64,000 nt of DNA from the NCBI GenBank assembly GCA_019090895.1, contig JAHRVB010000053.1, positions 1 through 64,000 on the forward strand, read 5' to 3'. Source of the DNA: Kangiellaceae bacterium. GTDB taxonomy: Bacteria; Pseudomonadota; Gammaproteobacteria; Enterobacterales; Kangiellaceae. The position numbers and the translations under genes were made by a program. Shown piece by piece: positions 48,556-57,338 of this stretch. Under the pieces are notes generated by a model. The model saw only the letters and a list, made by a program, of their open reading frames with translations, was not told where the DNA came from and did not search any database. Each line of letters starts with the position of its first letter. Within the stretch, counting starts at the first letter, position 1.

Positions 48556-49470
48556 ATGGAAGGCGGATATATCGTTTTATCAATATTGGGTGCGGTTGTT
48601 TTTTTAGTGTTATTAGGCGCTAAAACGGTTCCTCAAGGATATGAATACACTATAGAAAGGTTTGGCAAATACACCAAAAGTTTACGACCAGGATTTGATT
48701 GGATAATACCTGTTATAGAATCGGTGGGCGCCAAAGTGAATATGATGGAGCAAGTTTTGGATATACCAGAACAACAAGTCATTTCACAAGACAATGCAAC
48801 AGTTACTATTGATGCCGTTTGTTTTTATCAAATCGTCAGTTCCCCTCAGGCAATGTACGAAGTCAATGATCTTGAGCGAGCCATGCAAAACCTGGTGACC
48901 ACTAATATGAGAACGGTACTTGGTTCAATGGATCTAGATGAAATGCTTTCGAAGCGAGATTCGATCAATGCGAGAATACTCGGCATTGTCGATGAGGCTA
49001 CTAATCCATGGGGAGTGAAAGTAACCCGAATTGAAATTAAAGATATTTTGCCGCCTAAAGACTTGGTAGAGGCGATGGCACAGCAAATGAAAGCGGAGCG
49101 GATCAAACGTGCCAACATATTGGAGGCCGAAGGGTTTAAGCAGTCCGCTATTTTAAAAGCCGAGGGTGAAAAAGAATCTGAGATTCGTCAAGCCGAAGGT
49201 CTGCGACAAGCAGCGTTTTTAGAGGCCGAAGCTCGAGAGCGTCAGGCAGAGGCTGAAGCCAATGCAACAGAAATGGTTTCAAAGGCGATTGCAGAAGGTG
49301 ATATTCAGGCGATTAACTATTTTGTCTCGCAGAAATATATTGAAGCATTAGCAGAAATTGGCAAAGCTGAAAGTTCTAAATTGGTAATGATGCCATTAGA
49401 GGCAAGCTCTGTGATTGGCTCAATTGCAGGAATCGCAGAATTAGCCAAATCAGCCGGAATAGCTAAATAA
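48556..49470 (+). CDS. Stomatin-like SPFH protein (QmcA family)
   Basis: A 304-residue membrane-anchored protein: N-terminal helix ([19 protein letters not shown]), the SPFH domain with [19 protein letters not shown] and [20 protein letters not shown], and the [20 protein letters not shown] coiled coil. Homologues such as QmcA/YbbK form membrane cages together with NfeD proteins. The next gene is NfeD, the standard pairing. AGAGGGAAA lies before the ATG. Confidence 0.92.
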   Translation: MEGGYIVLSILGAVVFLVLLGAKTVPQGYEYTIERFGKYTKSLRPGFDWIIPVIESVGAKVNMMEQVLDIPEQQVISQDNATVTIDAVCFYQIVSSPQAMYEVNDLERAMQNLVTTNMRTVLGSMDLDEMLSKRDSINARILGIVDEATNPWGVKVTRIEIKDILPPKDLVEAMAQQMKAERIKRANILEAEGFKQSAILKAEGEKESEIRQAEGLRQAAFLEAEARERQAEAEANATEMVSKAIAEGDIQAINYFVSQKYIEALAEIGKAESSKLVMMPLEASSVIGSIAGIAELAKSAGIAK

Positions 49471-49491
49471 TTAATCCACAGGAGTGAAAGA

Positions 49492-49938
49492 ATGTTAGAC
49501 AATTTAGTTTATTGGCATTGGATAGTGCTCGGATTTGTGTTGTTGGTTTTAGAGATGCTGGCGCCGGGTGCGATTTTAATGTGGTTTGGAGCTGGAGCAC
49601 TTTTTGTTGGAGCGCTGCTTTTTTTATTTCCCGGCATGGGGTGGGAGTGGCAAATCTTTATTTTCGCCATGGTTTCTTTGGTGAGCCTTTTCGCTTGGAA
49701 AAAAATACGAAAGAATGTGCCGGTTGATAACACCGAATCTGGCACCTTGAATCAACGTGGAAAAGCTCTAGTCGGTAGAAGAGTTCCGTTGGTTGAAGCT
49801 ATTGTTAATGGCGTTGGCCGGGTCCAAGTTGACGATACTTTCTGGCGAGTGGAAGGTAAAGATATGACAGAAGGTACATTAGTAACAGTGGTTGAATCGG
49901 AAGGGGCGACTTTGATAGTGGCCGAAGCTGATTCTTAA
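49492..49938 (+). CDS. NfeD-like membrane protein
   Basis: A 148-residue short-form NfeD: two to three membrane helices (WIVLGFVLLVLEMLAPGAIL, LFVGALLFLFPGM, IFIFAMVSLVSLFAW) and a C-terminal OB-fold (GRRVPLVEAIVNGVGRVQVD, DTFWRVEGKDMTEGTLVTVV). It partners SPFH proteins in membrane quality control. It starts 21 bases after the stomatin gene. Confidence 0.92.
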   Translation: MLDNLVYWHWIVLGFVLLVLEMLAPGAILMWFGAGALFVGALLFLFPGMGWEWQIFIFAMVSLVSLFAWKKIRKNVPVDNTESGTLNQRGKALVGRRVPLVEAIVNGVGRVQVDDTFWRVEGKDMTEGTLVTVVESEGATLIVAEADS

Positions 49939-49974
49939 ACAAGCTATTTAATTGACAAACTTGAACAAAAAATC

Positions 49975-49999
49975 AAAGGCCGCTGTTTGCGGCCTTTTT
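49975..49999 (+). terminator. Rho-independent terminator after NfeD
   Basis: A perfect 9-bp G+C-rich stem (AAAGGCCGC / GCGGCCTTT) with a 5-base loop is followed by T's, 36 bases after the nfeD stop. Confidence 0.88.
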
Positions 50000-50061
50000 A
50001 ATGAGATTTTCTAGAAATAGCTGTATAATCTTTGCACCGTTTACTCTTCGTTTATTTATTG

Positions 50062-50967
50062 ATGCTCTCTAAAGTCTTGCCTAAATTTATCTTGGGCTCA
50101 ATTTCGTTCCTACTTCATATTGTCAATACTCTGTTTTGGGTTGTACCCATTCTTTGTTTTGCGTTGCTTAAGTTATTGTTACCTATTCCCTTTATTAGGA
50201 AAATATTTGATAGATTGCTAAATGGCTGCGCAAGTAATTGGATTAGTTTTAATGGGCTGATTTTTAAATTAACAAAAAAGATAGAGTGGAATGTTGATCT
50301 GCCATCGGAACTTTCAATTGATGGCTGGTATTTAGTAATGGCGAACCATCAGAGTTGGGTCGATATCATGGTATTGCAACAAGTGTTTAATCGCAAAATA
50401 CCATTTCTCAAATTTTTCCTCAAACAACAACTTATATGGGTACCTGTGCTTGGGCTTGCATGGTGGGCCCTCGATTTTCCATTTATGCGAAGGTATACCA
50501 AGTCGTTTATTAAGAAAAACCCCCACATGAAAGGTAAAGATTTCGAGACCACTAAGAAGGCCTGTGAAAAATTTAAGACCATTCCTATCTCGATTATGAA
50601 TTTTTCTGAGGGAACACGTTTTACTGAAGAAAAACATAAGAAACAACAATCGTCATTTCAGAATTTATTGAAACCAAAAGCAGGAGGTATAGGTTACGTG
50701 CTGACCTTAATGGGTGAAGAGATCAATCAAATTCTCGATGTAACCATTGATTATCCAAATCATCACTCTCCAAGCTTTTGGGATTTGATGACCGGTAATT
50801 TAGACAAGGTCGTCGTAAGAGCCAACTTAATCACTATTCCAGAGCAAGTGCAAGGGAGCTATATTGAAAGCTCCCAGAAACGTAGACAAGTTCAAAAATG
50901 GGTCAATGAATTGTGGCAGGATAAAGATCAATTGTTGTCGGAACTGCGCGCAATAGAAGAAAAATAG
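50062..50967 (+). CDS. PlsC-type acyltransferase, YihG-like
   Basis: A 301-residue membrane acyltransferase: hydrophobic N-terminus, the catalytic H-x4-D box NHQSWVDIMVLQ and the downstream NFSEGTRFT motif of the PlsC family. The overall pattern resembles YihG/YihG-like lysophospholipid acyltransferases. ATG at 50062 is preferred to a TTG at 50032. No close operon partner. Confidence 0.85.
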   Translation: MLSKVLPKFILGSISFLLHIVNTLFWVVPILCFALLKLLLPIPFIRKIFDRLLNGCASNWISFNGLIFKLTKKIEWNVDLPSELSIDGWYLVMANHQSWVDIMVLQQVFNRKIPFLKFFLKQQLIWVPVLGLAWWALDFPFMRRYTKSFIKKNPHMKGKDFETTKKACEKFKTIPISIMNFSEGTRFTEEKHKKQQSSFQNLLKPKAGGIGYVLTLMGEEINQILDVTIDYPNHHSPSFWDLMTGNLDKVVVRANLITIPEQVQGSYIESSQKRRQVQKWVNELWQDKDQLLSELRAIEEK

Positions 50968-51001
50968 ATAACTCATTTTCTTCTAGTCTAGAAGCGATTA
51001 A

Positions 51002-51379
51002 TTACCAATAAATCGGTCTGGTTATCGCATGAAAAAATATTGCTCCGATACAAACCAATGCGATTACAAAAGCGCTTATTCTGGTCTTTTTTGTACGGCC
51101 TTTTTTGAGCGCAAATATTCCAGCGACAATGTAACCGACCAACAGCACGACCTTTACTCCTAACCAGCTAACCACAAATGGATAGAGTTGACTGGTAATA
51201 GAGAGATAGATTGCAGAAACGAGCAATACAGTGTCGTTTACATGGGGAAATATCTTCACCAGTTTATGTTCAAGTAAAACATTGCCGCTCGCCATCCACC
51301 ATCCACGAATGATAAATCCAAATAGTGAAAGCACTGCGGTGGTGATATGTACATCTATTATGATGGGATAGTATTCCAT
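51002..51379 (-). CDS. SirB-family membrane protein
   Basis: A 125-residue protein with four hydrophobic segments (TTAVLSLFGFIIRGWWM, VNDTVLLVSAIYLSI, WLGVKVVLLVGYIVAGIFAL, ISAFVIALVCIGAIFF), which is the SirB/invasion-regulator-like family pattern. The function is unknown. Its 5' end overlaps yigZ by 22 bases, so it is coupled to it. Confidence 0.8.
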   Translation of the reverse strand: MEYYPIIIDVHITTAVLSLFGFIIRGWWMASGNVLLEHKLVKIFPHVNDTVLLVSAIYLSITSQLYPFVVSWLGVKVVLLVGYIVAGIFALKKGRTKKTRISAFVIALVCIGAIFFHAITRPIYW

Positions 51380-51972
51380 GTAATTTGACCCTTAAATTGA
51401 TTGTTAATACTCAGTTTGAATTGTGCTATATCTGATTCTGAAATACTAAAAGACGCTAAAATTTGGCCCTGATAGTCAAACTTAGATCGCCCCACTTGGT
51501 ATTCAGAGAGCGTATGTTCGAAATCCTTTAATTGCGAATATTCGAGCTCACATTGTAACTCTATATAGTTGATTTTTTCCTTTAACGGTAATTGTTTCAG
51601 TGCTAATTTAGTACCGCCACCGTAAGCTCTCGCCAGGCCGCCAGTACCTAGTTTGGTTCCCCCAAAATAACGCGTACACACAACTACGATATCACCGATA
51701 TCTGAATGTAGTAGAACGTGTAACATCGGCTTACCAGCAGTGCCTGAGGGCTCTCCATCATCGCTGCAACCGATAAGAGTTGTCGAGCTCGGGTTTCCGA
51801 CGATGTAAGCCCAACAATGATGTGAAGCGTCAGGAAAACTTCGATTCATTTCCCTGACGAAGTCTTTTGCAGCTTCCGCAGTACTAACGTTTCTAGCCCG
51901 TGTTGTGAACAGACTATTTTTAATCGTTTCCTCTACATCTAAGGGCTCAGACGGAACCTTATAACTCGACAT
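51358..51972 (-). CDS. YigZ/IMPACT-family protein
   Basis: A 204-residue protein of the IMPACT/YigZ family. The signature block DASHHCWAYIVGN, CSDDGEPSGTAGKPML and CTRYFGGTKLGTGGLARAYGG is complete. The function in bacteria is unclear; eukaryotic IMPACT regulates translation. ATG at 51972 matches homologous starts; an upstream start at 51996 overlaps pepQ. In E. coli it also lies next to pepQ. Confidence 0.93.
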   Translation of the reverse strand: MSSYKVPSEPLDVEETIKNSLFTTRARNVSTAEAAKDFVREMNRSFPDASHHCWAYIVGNPSSTTLIGCSDDGEPSGTAGKPMLHVLLHSDIGDIVVVCTRYFGGTKLGTGGLARAYGGGTKLALKQLPLKEKINYIELQCELEYSQLKDFEHTLSEYQVGRSKFDYQGQILASFSISESDIAQFKLSINNQFKGQITWNTIPS

Positions 51973-51976
51973 ATAT

Positions 51977-53299
51977 TTAAACTCGCGCGAACGCATCTCG
52001 AGTTAAATTAGTTACAGAGTTTTGATTAATGACAATATCATCTTCGATTCGTATTCCGCCATAAGGCATAAAGGATTCGATTCTTTGCCAGTTAAACGAA
52101 TTTTTATGTGGGCCATTGCGGTGTTGTTTAAGTAGTGTTTCGATGAAGTACAAACCAGGCTCTATAGTGAATGCCATTCCCGCTTCCATTTTTCGAGTGC
52201 TTCTCAAAAATGGGTGCTCTTTAGGTGGCGGGTTAGCTTTTCCTGTTGCATCGGCAAACTGACCGCCCACATCATGAACCTGTAGCCCGATAAGGTGGCC
52301 CAGTCCGTGGGGGAAAAAGTTGGCTGAAATACCAGTTTCTACTATCGATTCTGGCGACATATCAACCAACCCAAATTGTTGAATAATAGAAGCAATTTGG
52401 TGATGTGCATCGACATGTAGATCCAAGTATTGTTGGTCGGTTTTTATCGAGTCAATACAACGGCGTTGCATTTCATCCATAGCGGTAATTAAATCTGCAA
52501 ATTCATCTTGTTGAAACGAGTAAGTACGAGTGATATCCGAATGGTAACCATTGACGGTTGTGCCTGCGTCAATCAGGAACGAATGGTGAGTATTTGGTTT
52601 TATTGATTGGCATTCCATATAATGCAAGATAGAACAATGTTGATTGAGAGCAACAATATTGCCATAGGGCATTTGGTGTTCCATCATGCCTGTTGCTTCA
52701 ACATACGCCAGGTGGATTTGTTGCTCGCTATTACCTTGCCTAAAAGAATGTTCTGCCGCGTTATGTGCTTTGGCAGCTAGTTCATTTGCTAATTTAAGTG
52801 ATGCAACTTCGTAGTCACTTTTGTATGCGCGTTGCCAATAAATAGCATTAATAAGCGACTCTGGGTTTTGTTTTGCATTGGTGAGCTTCTCAGTCAAACG
52901 AGTTGGTTCGCCCAAAATGGCGACTTTGTCGCTATTTTCAGGAAAATATCTTAACGCTTGTTCAAATTCGGTAATTATTTGGATATCGAAACAAGCTGGC
53001 CAGAATCCACTCGGATCGGATGGAGGCGTATGCCAAAAATCGACCGGTTGGTAATAGGCCAATACCGGTTTCCCGCTGTGCCCAATAATTAGATAACTAT
53101 CAGGTAATTCTGTGAGTGGGACATAAGTTCGAAATAAGAAACTGGATTTAAATGGATAATCCATGTCGTCTTGATAAATTCTAATAGGTGCTCCCGACGG
53201 AATTACCAAGTAATCAATATCAGCGGCTTTCATTAATTGACGATGGCGACTGAGTAAGTCGTCCATGTGTTGCTGATAGAGTTCTACAAGAGAAGACAT
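51977..53299 (-). CDS. pepQ: Xaa-Pro dipeptidase
   Basis: Mn-dependent M24 peptidase that hydrolyses X-Pro dipeptides (and organophosphates in some species). The 440 residues match PepQ. The metal ligands lie in DAGTTVNGYHSDITRTY, GLGHLIGLQVHDVGGQF, AFTIEPGLYFIETLL and GGIRIEDDIVI. It is followed within a few bases by yigZ and then sirB; pepQ-yigZ is next to fadBA in E. coli too. Confidence 0.95.
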   Translation of the reverse strand: MSSLVELYQQHMDDLLSRHRQLMKAADIDYLVIPSGAPIRIYQDDMDYPFKSSFLFRTYVPLTELPDSYLIIGHSGKPVLAYYQPVDFWHTPPSDPSGFWPACFDIQIITEFEQALRYFPENSDKVAILGEPTRLTEKLTNAKQNPESLINAIYWQRAYKSDYEVASLKLANELAAKAHNAAEHSFRQGNSEQQIHLAYVEATGMMEHQMPYGNIVALNQHCSILHYMECQSIKPNTHHSFLIDAGTTVNGYHSDITRTYSFQQDEFADLITAMDEMQRRCIDSIKTDQQYLDLHVDAHHQIASIIQQFGLVDMSPESIVETGISANFFPHGLGHLIGLQVHDVGGQFADATGKANPPPKEHPFLRSTRKMEAGMAFTIEPGLYFIETLLKQHRNGPHKNSFNWQRIESFMPYGGIRIEDDIVINQNSVTNLTRDAFARV

Positions 53300-53426
53300 A
53301 ATTAATCCAAAACCAAACCGAAAGTGGCTTTATTTTAACATAGCCCTTACTGAATTCTAACTTGCTGAGAGATAATAAAATTAGCCTCGGTTAGTCAGGA
53401 GGCTTTTAATAAAATAGGAATGCATA

Positions 53427-53463
53427 AAAGAGAAAACCCGCTTAAGGGATAACCAGAAGCGGG
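53427..53463 (-). terminator. Terminator of the minus-strand TonB receptor
   Basis: A 7-bp stem CCCGCTT / AAGCGGG with a 13-base loop lies 26 bases downstream of the receptor stop. On the minus strand the stem is followed by TTTTCTCTTTT. Confidence 0.7.
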
Positions 53464-53488
53464 CGGAGGTTTTACTTAATTAGAGCGT

Positions 53489-56137
53489 CTAAAATCGATA
53501 ATTAGCACTAACGTAGGTAAAACGACCTTGTCCACTATGGGTTGAGTTAACAAAACCCATAAAATCATGGTGACTATAGGGGGGCTCTTCATTAAACAGA
53601 TTAGTTGCACCAAATGTAACCGTGGTGTTTTCAAATCCATTATAACTCACAGAGAAATCTACCGTCATCATTGAGTCGACAGTTCTATGTCCAAAACCAC
53701 CATCAGCATCGCCGTTAAACTCATCAATGAAATTGATCGCAGCGCTGGCAGATAGATCATCCTGAGACCATCCTGTCGCCAGAGTCCATCGCATTTCTGG
53801 TTGTTCAAAGTCACCTTCTACCTTGTTGATTCGTTTGCCACCATCGCCATCAGGGCGTAGTTCTTCGTATTCAAGAACGTAGTTAAGTACGTAAGAGAAA
53901 TCGAACTTACCCATGTCGGTTTCAAGACCGTATTGCACATCGATATCTAAACCCGAAGTATTCAAATCACCAATGTTTTGAAACGAATCAAAGACATTGG
54001 CAATTTCACCCGGGTCGCCAGGAATGGTCGACGGTAGTCTCGAAACAACGTTAGTATCGAGGCCAAAAGTATTCAATACAAACTGAGTATCCGAATCAAT
54101 GACATCTTCGATTTCGTAGTTATAATAATCAACACTTAAGCTGAAATCGTCGGAAAATTCATAAATGACCCCAAAGTTATAACTGGTAGATTCTTCAGGA
54201 CCTAAGTCGGGATTACCTTCAAATACTGCCGTATATTCCCAAGGACCACAGGCGATATCCCGAGCAGTTTCTACATCCACCGAGTTGCCAGCACCAACCA
54301 GTGCCGCACAGCGGAGATTGTCCACAAGGCTTGGCGACTCATCAGTACGACCTAAACCGATTTGATGCAAAGAAGGCGCTCGAAATGCTGTACCGTACGA
54401 CCCACGAAGAACCAGTTCATCAGATGGAGCCCATCGAAAGGCCACTTTAGGATTGGTTGTTGTTCCAAAATCACTATAGTCTTCATAGCGCATCGCTAGT
54501 TGGAGTTCAAAGTTCTCTAGCAATGGGATGGCAAGTTCAGCGAAAATCGATTTGTTATCTCTTTCTCCATTTGCTTGAGTGGCTTCAGTACCAAATACAT
54601 CACCACGAAGAAACTGATCATCTGGGTTATCGCTAATCGTTTCTTCACGGTATTCTGCACCAACTGCCAGCATTAACGGTCCATGCTCCATTTCAGTAAG
54701 GGCACCAGAAATAGAACCATCGATTGATCGGTTAGTCGATTTACCAACACGAGTCGTCGTGGTTTCAATAAAATCCAACGCTTCTTGAGTGTTTGTTGAT
54801 GGTTCAAAGGGATTCCATAAACCGCTATCAATCGCTTCTTGTACTCGCCGAGAGTTAGGGAAACCATCCACACCGCGTTCAATAGAATGACTTCTAATAT
54901 AGTTGGCGGCCACTTCCCAATCCCATTCGCCGAAAGCTCCTTCTAAACCAACCACGGCTCTATAATAATTTGTATCAGCGACTTTCTTCCGATTGCCAAT
55001 ATCAACTAAGCGGCGTCTCATAGTTAAATCTTGCTGGTAAAACTCGTGTACCGGATCATCAGCAAAAGGATGATTCGCGTTATCACCGTCCATAAAGAGT
55101 TCATTAAAACTGGGACTACCTGCCCCTTTTATTACCGAGTTTGCACTTTGCCCATTTAATTCAGTGAATAATTTGAGCTCACTATTGATCTGATGATTGC
55201 CCATATAATTGAAGCTAAATCGTTCAGTTGAAGGCACCATGGTCATATGGGGTGCATAATCATACCGGCAGAGATTACCTACAATATCTTCAGCGGCACA
55301 TACATCGTTGCCGAAGGTATCGGGCATTCTATTACTTGGATCAGAGCGAAGCGCAACGGTTCCCGGAATGCCTGAAGAACTTCGGAAATCATCTGCATCA
55401 GCATCATTTGGATGGAGCGATGCTTGATTAGCTGTAGCAGAATAGCTTCGGTCAGAATACAAAATCTCATCCCGTTGATAATAATCAAGAATAAACGTAT
55501 GACTCGTGGTCGCATTAGAGCTTCCCCATACCATACTGAAATTCTGTTCGTCTCCTCCGCCATCGGCAGTGGTACCAAATTTACCAGAGACTTCTACACC
55601 GTCAAACCCTTGCTTCAAAATAATATTAATGACACCAGCGATTGCGTCTGATCCGTAAGTTGCCGACGCGCCATCTTTTAATATGTCGATTCGTTCAATA
55701 GCGGCAATGGGGATGTTATTTAAATCGACAAATGCAGTGTCGATACCTTTTGCAAAAGGCGATACCGAGACGCGTCTTCCATTGATTAATATTAAAGTAG
55801 AATCTGCGCCTAACCCACGGAGTGAAACACTCGATCCGCCATTAGCAGTATCATCGCTTGAATTGCCTTGAGTAGAGAAAGTACCTTGCCCAGAAATGGG
55901 TAATTTTGTAAATAACCCAATAATGTCTGTGACACCCGTTGAAGCAATATCAGCAGCAGAAATACTGGTGACTGGCGAGGGTCCTTCCATATCACCTCGT
56001 TTAATGTGAGAGCCTGTAATTGTTAATTTATTCTCGCTTTCTTCAGCCTCCTCCTCAGCAATTGCGGTAAATGGAATTGCCAGTGCGCTTGCTAACGCGA
56101 CTTGCAATATGCGGCGTTTAAAATGTGTCTTTTGCAT
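53489..56137 (-). CDS. TonB-dependent outer-membrane receptor
   Basis: An 882-residue receptor. The signal peptide ends near AIA-EE. The plug domain has the segment LTITGSHIKRGDMEG, PVTSISAADI, LRGLGADSTLILINGRRVS and LKDGASATYGSDAIAGVINI, followed by a beta-barrel and C-terminal FTYVSANYRF. This subtype, with GSxIKR after the signal, is common in marine gammaproteobacteria for peptide or carbohydrate uptake; the ligand is unknown. It sits between pepQ-yigZ and fadBA, which are close together in enterobacteria. Confidence 0.93.
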   Translation of the reverse strand: MQKTHFKRRILQVALASALAIPFTAIAEEEAEESENKLTITGSHIKRGDMEGPSPVTSISAADIASTGVTDIIGLFTKLPISGQGTFSTQGNSSDDTANGGSSVSLRGLGADSTLILINGRRVSVSPFAKGIDTAFVDLNNIPIAAIERIDILKDGASATYGSDAIAGVINIILKQGFDGVEVSGKFGTTADGGGDEQNFSMVWGSSNATTSHTFILDYYQRDEILYSDRSYSATANQASLHPNDADADDFRSSSGIPGTVALRSDPSNRMPDTFGNDVCAAEDIVGNLCRYDYAPHMTMVPSTERFSFNYMGNHQINSELKLFTELNGQSANSVIKGAGSPSFNELFMDGDNANHPFADDPVHEFYQQDLTMRRRLVDIGNRKKVADTNYYRAVVGLEGAFGEWDWEVAANYIRSHSIERGVDGFPNSRRVQEAIDSGLWNPFEPSTNTQEALDFIETTTTRVGKSTNRSIDGSISGALTEMEHGPLMLAVGAEYREETISDNPDDQFLRGDVFGTEATQANGERDNKSIFAELAIPLLENFELQLAMRYEDYSDFGTTTNPKVAFRWAPSDELVLRGSYGTAFRAPSLHQIGLGRTDESPSLVDNLRCAALVGAGNSVDVETARDIACGPWEYTAVFEGNPDLGPEESTSYNFGVIYEFSDDFSLSVDYYNYEIEDVIDSDTQFVLNTFGLDTNVVSRLPSTIPGDPGEIANVFDSFQNIGDLNTSGLDIDVQYGLETDMGKFDFSYVLNYVLEYEELRPDGDGGKRINKVEGDFEQPEMRWTLATGWSQDDLSASAAINFIDEFNGDADGGFGHRTVDSMMTVDFSVSYNGFENTTVTFGATNLFNEEPPYSHHDFMGFVNSTHSGQGRFTYVSANYRF

Positions 56138-56513
56138 AATGTTGTGTCCTGTATTTTATGTTGTTAGTTATTCAGTAGAAGCGACCTACAATTTTGTCGC
56201 CACTATCAACACGAATCTGTTTTTATTGTTTTTTTATCGAGAAATAAACGGATCCGATTCTTCACTTTTAACAACAAACTCAACTACAACGCAAATATGT
56301 AAATATTCACACTTTTAAAAAGCGATTAATATCTAGAATTATTGATGGTTTTAACGAGGGTTTATCATGAAATGGCTTAAAAAGAGTAAAAATTCGCACC
56401 AAAATGGGGATGCTGTGATGCAGCACAAGAAACTGTATCAGTTAACTGATAATTATCTCAATACGAGAATTTTATTTTAAAGTCAAAGGGTTACGATCAA
56501 GCAGCCAACTAAT
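56138..56513. other. Intergenic region upstream of the TonB receptor, with palindrome
   Basis: A 376-base gap that should contain the receptor promoter. It holds a perfect 16-bp palindrome TATCAGTTAACTGATA at 56436-56451, about 300 bases upstream of the receptor start. This may be an operator or the end of the Mpo1-like transcript. Nothing coding was recognised. Confidence 0.45.
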
Positions 56514-57041
56514 TTATTGACCGCGTTCAAATATTCTTCGTTTCTCAATCGCCATTTCAGTAATAGTTGATTCGAGTTTTTTCAGACCACCTAACATAAA
56601 TACCAATTCGGCAATTAAGAAGAAAGGACCAATCGACAATTGATTTAAATCGTCAACAAAAGCTGGTTTTGCTTTCTCATAATGGTGACCTAAGAATTGG
56701 ATTAACCAACCAACGACAAAAACAACAATTGCAATCCAAATGGCATATTCTGAAGCAGAAACCAGCATTGCTGAATAAAGTAAAGGGGTTAACAGTAGAC
56801 TGGCTGTTAAGGCTAATACCCAATGAAGCAGGAAGTAATAAACCAACACAATAGCAAAAAATACTGCAGCAACAGTCATTGGTAGGTTGATGATAGGAAG
56901 TTCTATGGGCAGCTGAATTAAGTTTAATAAAACCAATATTGACCATATGATTAAAGGAACACCAAAGAAGTGAGTCATTACATTCTTTTTACTCAAATGG
57001 ACGCTCTTGTAAGTAGAAAGTTGGTCTTCTGCTGTTTTCAT
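56514..57041 (-). CDS. Mpo1-like (DUF962) membrane protein
   Basis: A 175-residue membrane protein of the Mpo1/YGL010w family, whose yeast member is an Fe-dependent 2-hydroxy fatty acid dioxygenase. It shows SVHLSKKNVMTHFFGVPLII with the first His motif, LLHWVLALTASLLLTPLLY and WLIQFLGHHYEKAKPAF with the second HH motif. Location next to fadBA is compatible with a lipid role. ATG at 57041 has GAGGAC upstream and is preferred to 57068. Confidence 0.82.
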   Translation of the reverse strand: MKTAEDQLSTYKSVHLSKKNVMTHFFGVPLIIWSILVLLNLIQLPIELPIINLPMTVAAVFFAIVLVYYFLLHWVLALTASLLLTPLLYSAMLVSASEYAIWIAIVVFVVGWLIQFLGHHYEKAKPAFVDDLNQLSIGPFFLIAELVFMLGGLKKLESTITEMAIEKRRIFERGQ

Positions 57042-57185
57042 TAGAGCTGTCCTCGTTAAATAACTCATTTTGCTAATTTAGGATACAAAACTTAGCGCCA
57101 TGCTGCAAACTAAGTGATAGACGCCCAAAGGCGTCATTTTATTGGATTGCCAAAGTATAGACGTCCATTTATAGGCGAACTTGAA

Positions 57186-57213
57186 ATAAATTCAAACAAG
57201 TGTTTGAATTTAT
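57186..57213 (+). promoter_or_regulatory. PsrA-like operator upstream of fadBA
   Basis: A perfect 13-bp inverted repeat with a 2-base spacer (left half 57186-57198, right half 57201-57213). Its core CAAAC-AAGT-GTTTG (57193-57206) matches the published PsrA consensus (G/C)AAAC-N2-4-GTTT(G/C). PsrA is a TetR-family fatty-acid-responsive repressor that controls a fadBA operon in Pseudomonas. The operator overlaps the candidate -35 box. Confidence 0.75.
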
Positions 57214-57231
57214 GGTTGTAGTCGCTATAAT
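57204..57231 (+). promoter_or_regulatory. Candidate fadBA promoter
   Basis: TTGAAT at 57204-57209 and a perfect TATAAT at 57226-57231 are separated by 16 bases. The operator covers the -35 region, so repressor binding would block RNA polymerase. Confidence 0.55.
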
Positions 57232-57338
57232 CGATGACATCAATCTCAACAATTCCCATTTAATCGAGTTAAATCTATAGTTTTGGCATCATCTAAAACC
57301 AAATTTTCTCATGACAATGACTATTTACGGAGCACACC

